Of a stretch of DNA of 13,783 nucleotides, positions 13,428 to 13,783 are shown one piece after another. The notes under the pieces were generated by a model, which was not told where the DNA came from, searched no databases, and saw only the letters and a program-made list of their open reading frames with translations. Position 1 is the stretch's first letter, and the number at the start of each line of letters is the position of its first letter. Location of the stretch: NCBI GenBank assembly GCA_002307175.1, contig DBTS01000040.1:4722-18504 (forward strand), read 5' to 3'. Origin of the DNA: Rhodocyclaceae bacterium UBA1310 (lineage in GTDB: Bacteria > Pseudomonadota > Gammaproteobacteria > Burkholderiales > Rhodocyclaceae). A program made the position numbers and the translations under genes.

Positions 13428-13783
13428 TCGCGATTCCCGCTCCTTCTTCCTGCTCTCTTGCTTCGCGGAGTTCTACGAGGTGGTAGCGGATATCAAGGCT
13501 GCGATCCGTGAGGGACGCTTGTCCTTAATGCTGCGCGTCGGCGATCAACCGCCGCCCACCGAATCGGCCGATATCGCGGCGATGGTCAGTGGCCAGCTGG
13601 CCGGAGTACTGCACCGGCAGCTTGGCCGCGTCGCGCGCGAGTTCCCGCCGGGAACGGTGCGCGCTCATCGCGTCGCGGTCTATGCAATGGCTGCGTTGGC
13701 CGACGAGATCTTCGTGCTGGAGCTGGACTGGATCGGGCGCGAAGCCTGGCTGGATGCTTTGCTGGAATACAAGCTGTTCAAGT
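13420..13783 (+). CDS. tssL: TssL (DotU/IcmH family), N-terminal part, cut by the window end
   Basis: TssL is an inner-membrane protein with a cytoplasmic helical domain that, with TssM and TssJ, forms the T6SS membrane complex and docks TssK. The visible 121 codons read MPDRDSRSFFLLSCFAEFYE, then VVADIKAAIREG, and later ALADEIFVLELDWIGREAW followed by LLEYKLF. The F-x-E-F-Y-x-x-V-x-x-I-K pattern and the A-x-x-D-E-x-x-x-x-x-x-W core are typical of the DotU cytoplasmic domain. The C-terminal membrane segment expected in this family lies beyond the window. ATG 13420 has GGAAG (13409-13413) 6 bases upstream and overlaps the tssK stop, a common coupling of these partners. Confidence 0.92.
   Translation, partial: MPDRDSRSFFLLSCFAEFYEVVADIKAAIREGRLSLMLRVGDQPPPTESADIAAMVSGQLAGVLHRQLGRVAREFPPGTVRAHRVAVYAMAALADEIFVLELDWIGREAWLDALLEYKLFK

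Overview
This window is the middle of a type VI secretion system (T6SS) operon. Every gene reads on the + strand. The DNA is moderately high in GC and the genes are almost gapless. A TssJ lipoprotein with a lipobox, together with TssE, TssF, TssG, TssK and TssL, points to a Gram-negative proteobacterium with a canonical T6SSi. A gamma- or betaproteobacterium (for example Xanthomonadales or Burkholderiales) seems likeliest, but the sequence alone does not settle the genus.

Layout: the last codons of tssC (sheath large subunit, 1-93); hcp/tssD (tube, 112-696); a 141-base gap holding a terminator-like hairpin (747-781); tssE (838-1218), tssF (1230-3062) and tssG (3026-4180), which are baseplate genes; vgrG (4177-6774), the spike; a DUF2169-pentapeptide fusion (6782-9469); a pure pentapeptide-repeat protein (9469-10572); a DUF3540 protein (10560-11108); a stand-alone PAAR-like DUF4150 protein (11115-11492); then tssJ (11489-11956), tssK (11967-13427) and the N-terminal part of tssL/dotU (13420 to the window end). 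From tssF onward most neighbours overlap or sit within about ten bases, so the region should be translated as a coupled unit.

The genes fall into three groups. The first is sheath, tube and baseplate (tssC, hcp, tssEFG). The second is a tip and tip-assembly module inserted between tssG and tssJ (vgrG, DUF2169-pentapeptide, pentapeptide, DUF3540, PAAR-like). The third is the start of the membrane complex and its baseplate connector (tssJ, tssK, tssL). No toxin domain or immunity gene is visible in the tip module, so its cargo is either encoded elsewhere or the module serves spike assembly itself.

The most unusual structure lies in the repeat proteins. The VgrG tail is a periodic array of 8 ten-residue units that switches without a gap to 14 nine-residue units and ends in a hydrophobic cap. 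The pure pentapeptide protein has 63 uninterrupted pentapeptides, with six cysteines exactly 20 residues apart (residues 48 to 148). That spacing would stack them on one face of a quadrilateral beta-helix. The DUF2169 fusion carries about 59 pentapeptides with a single one-residue phase slip. No RNA genes, insertion sequences or CRISPR arrays were seen.
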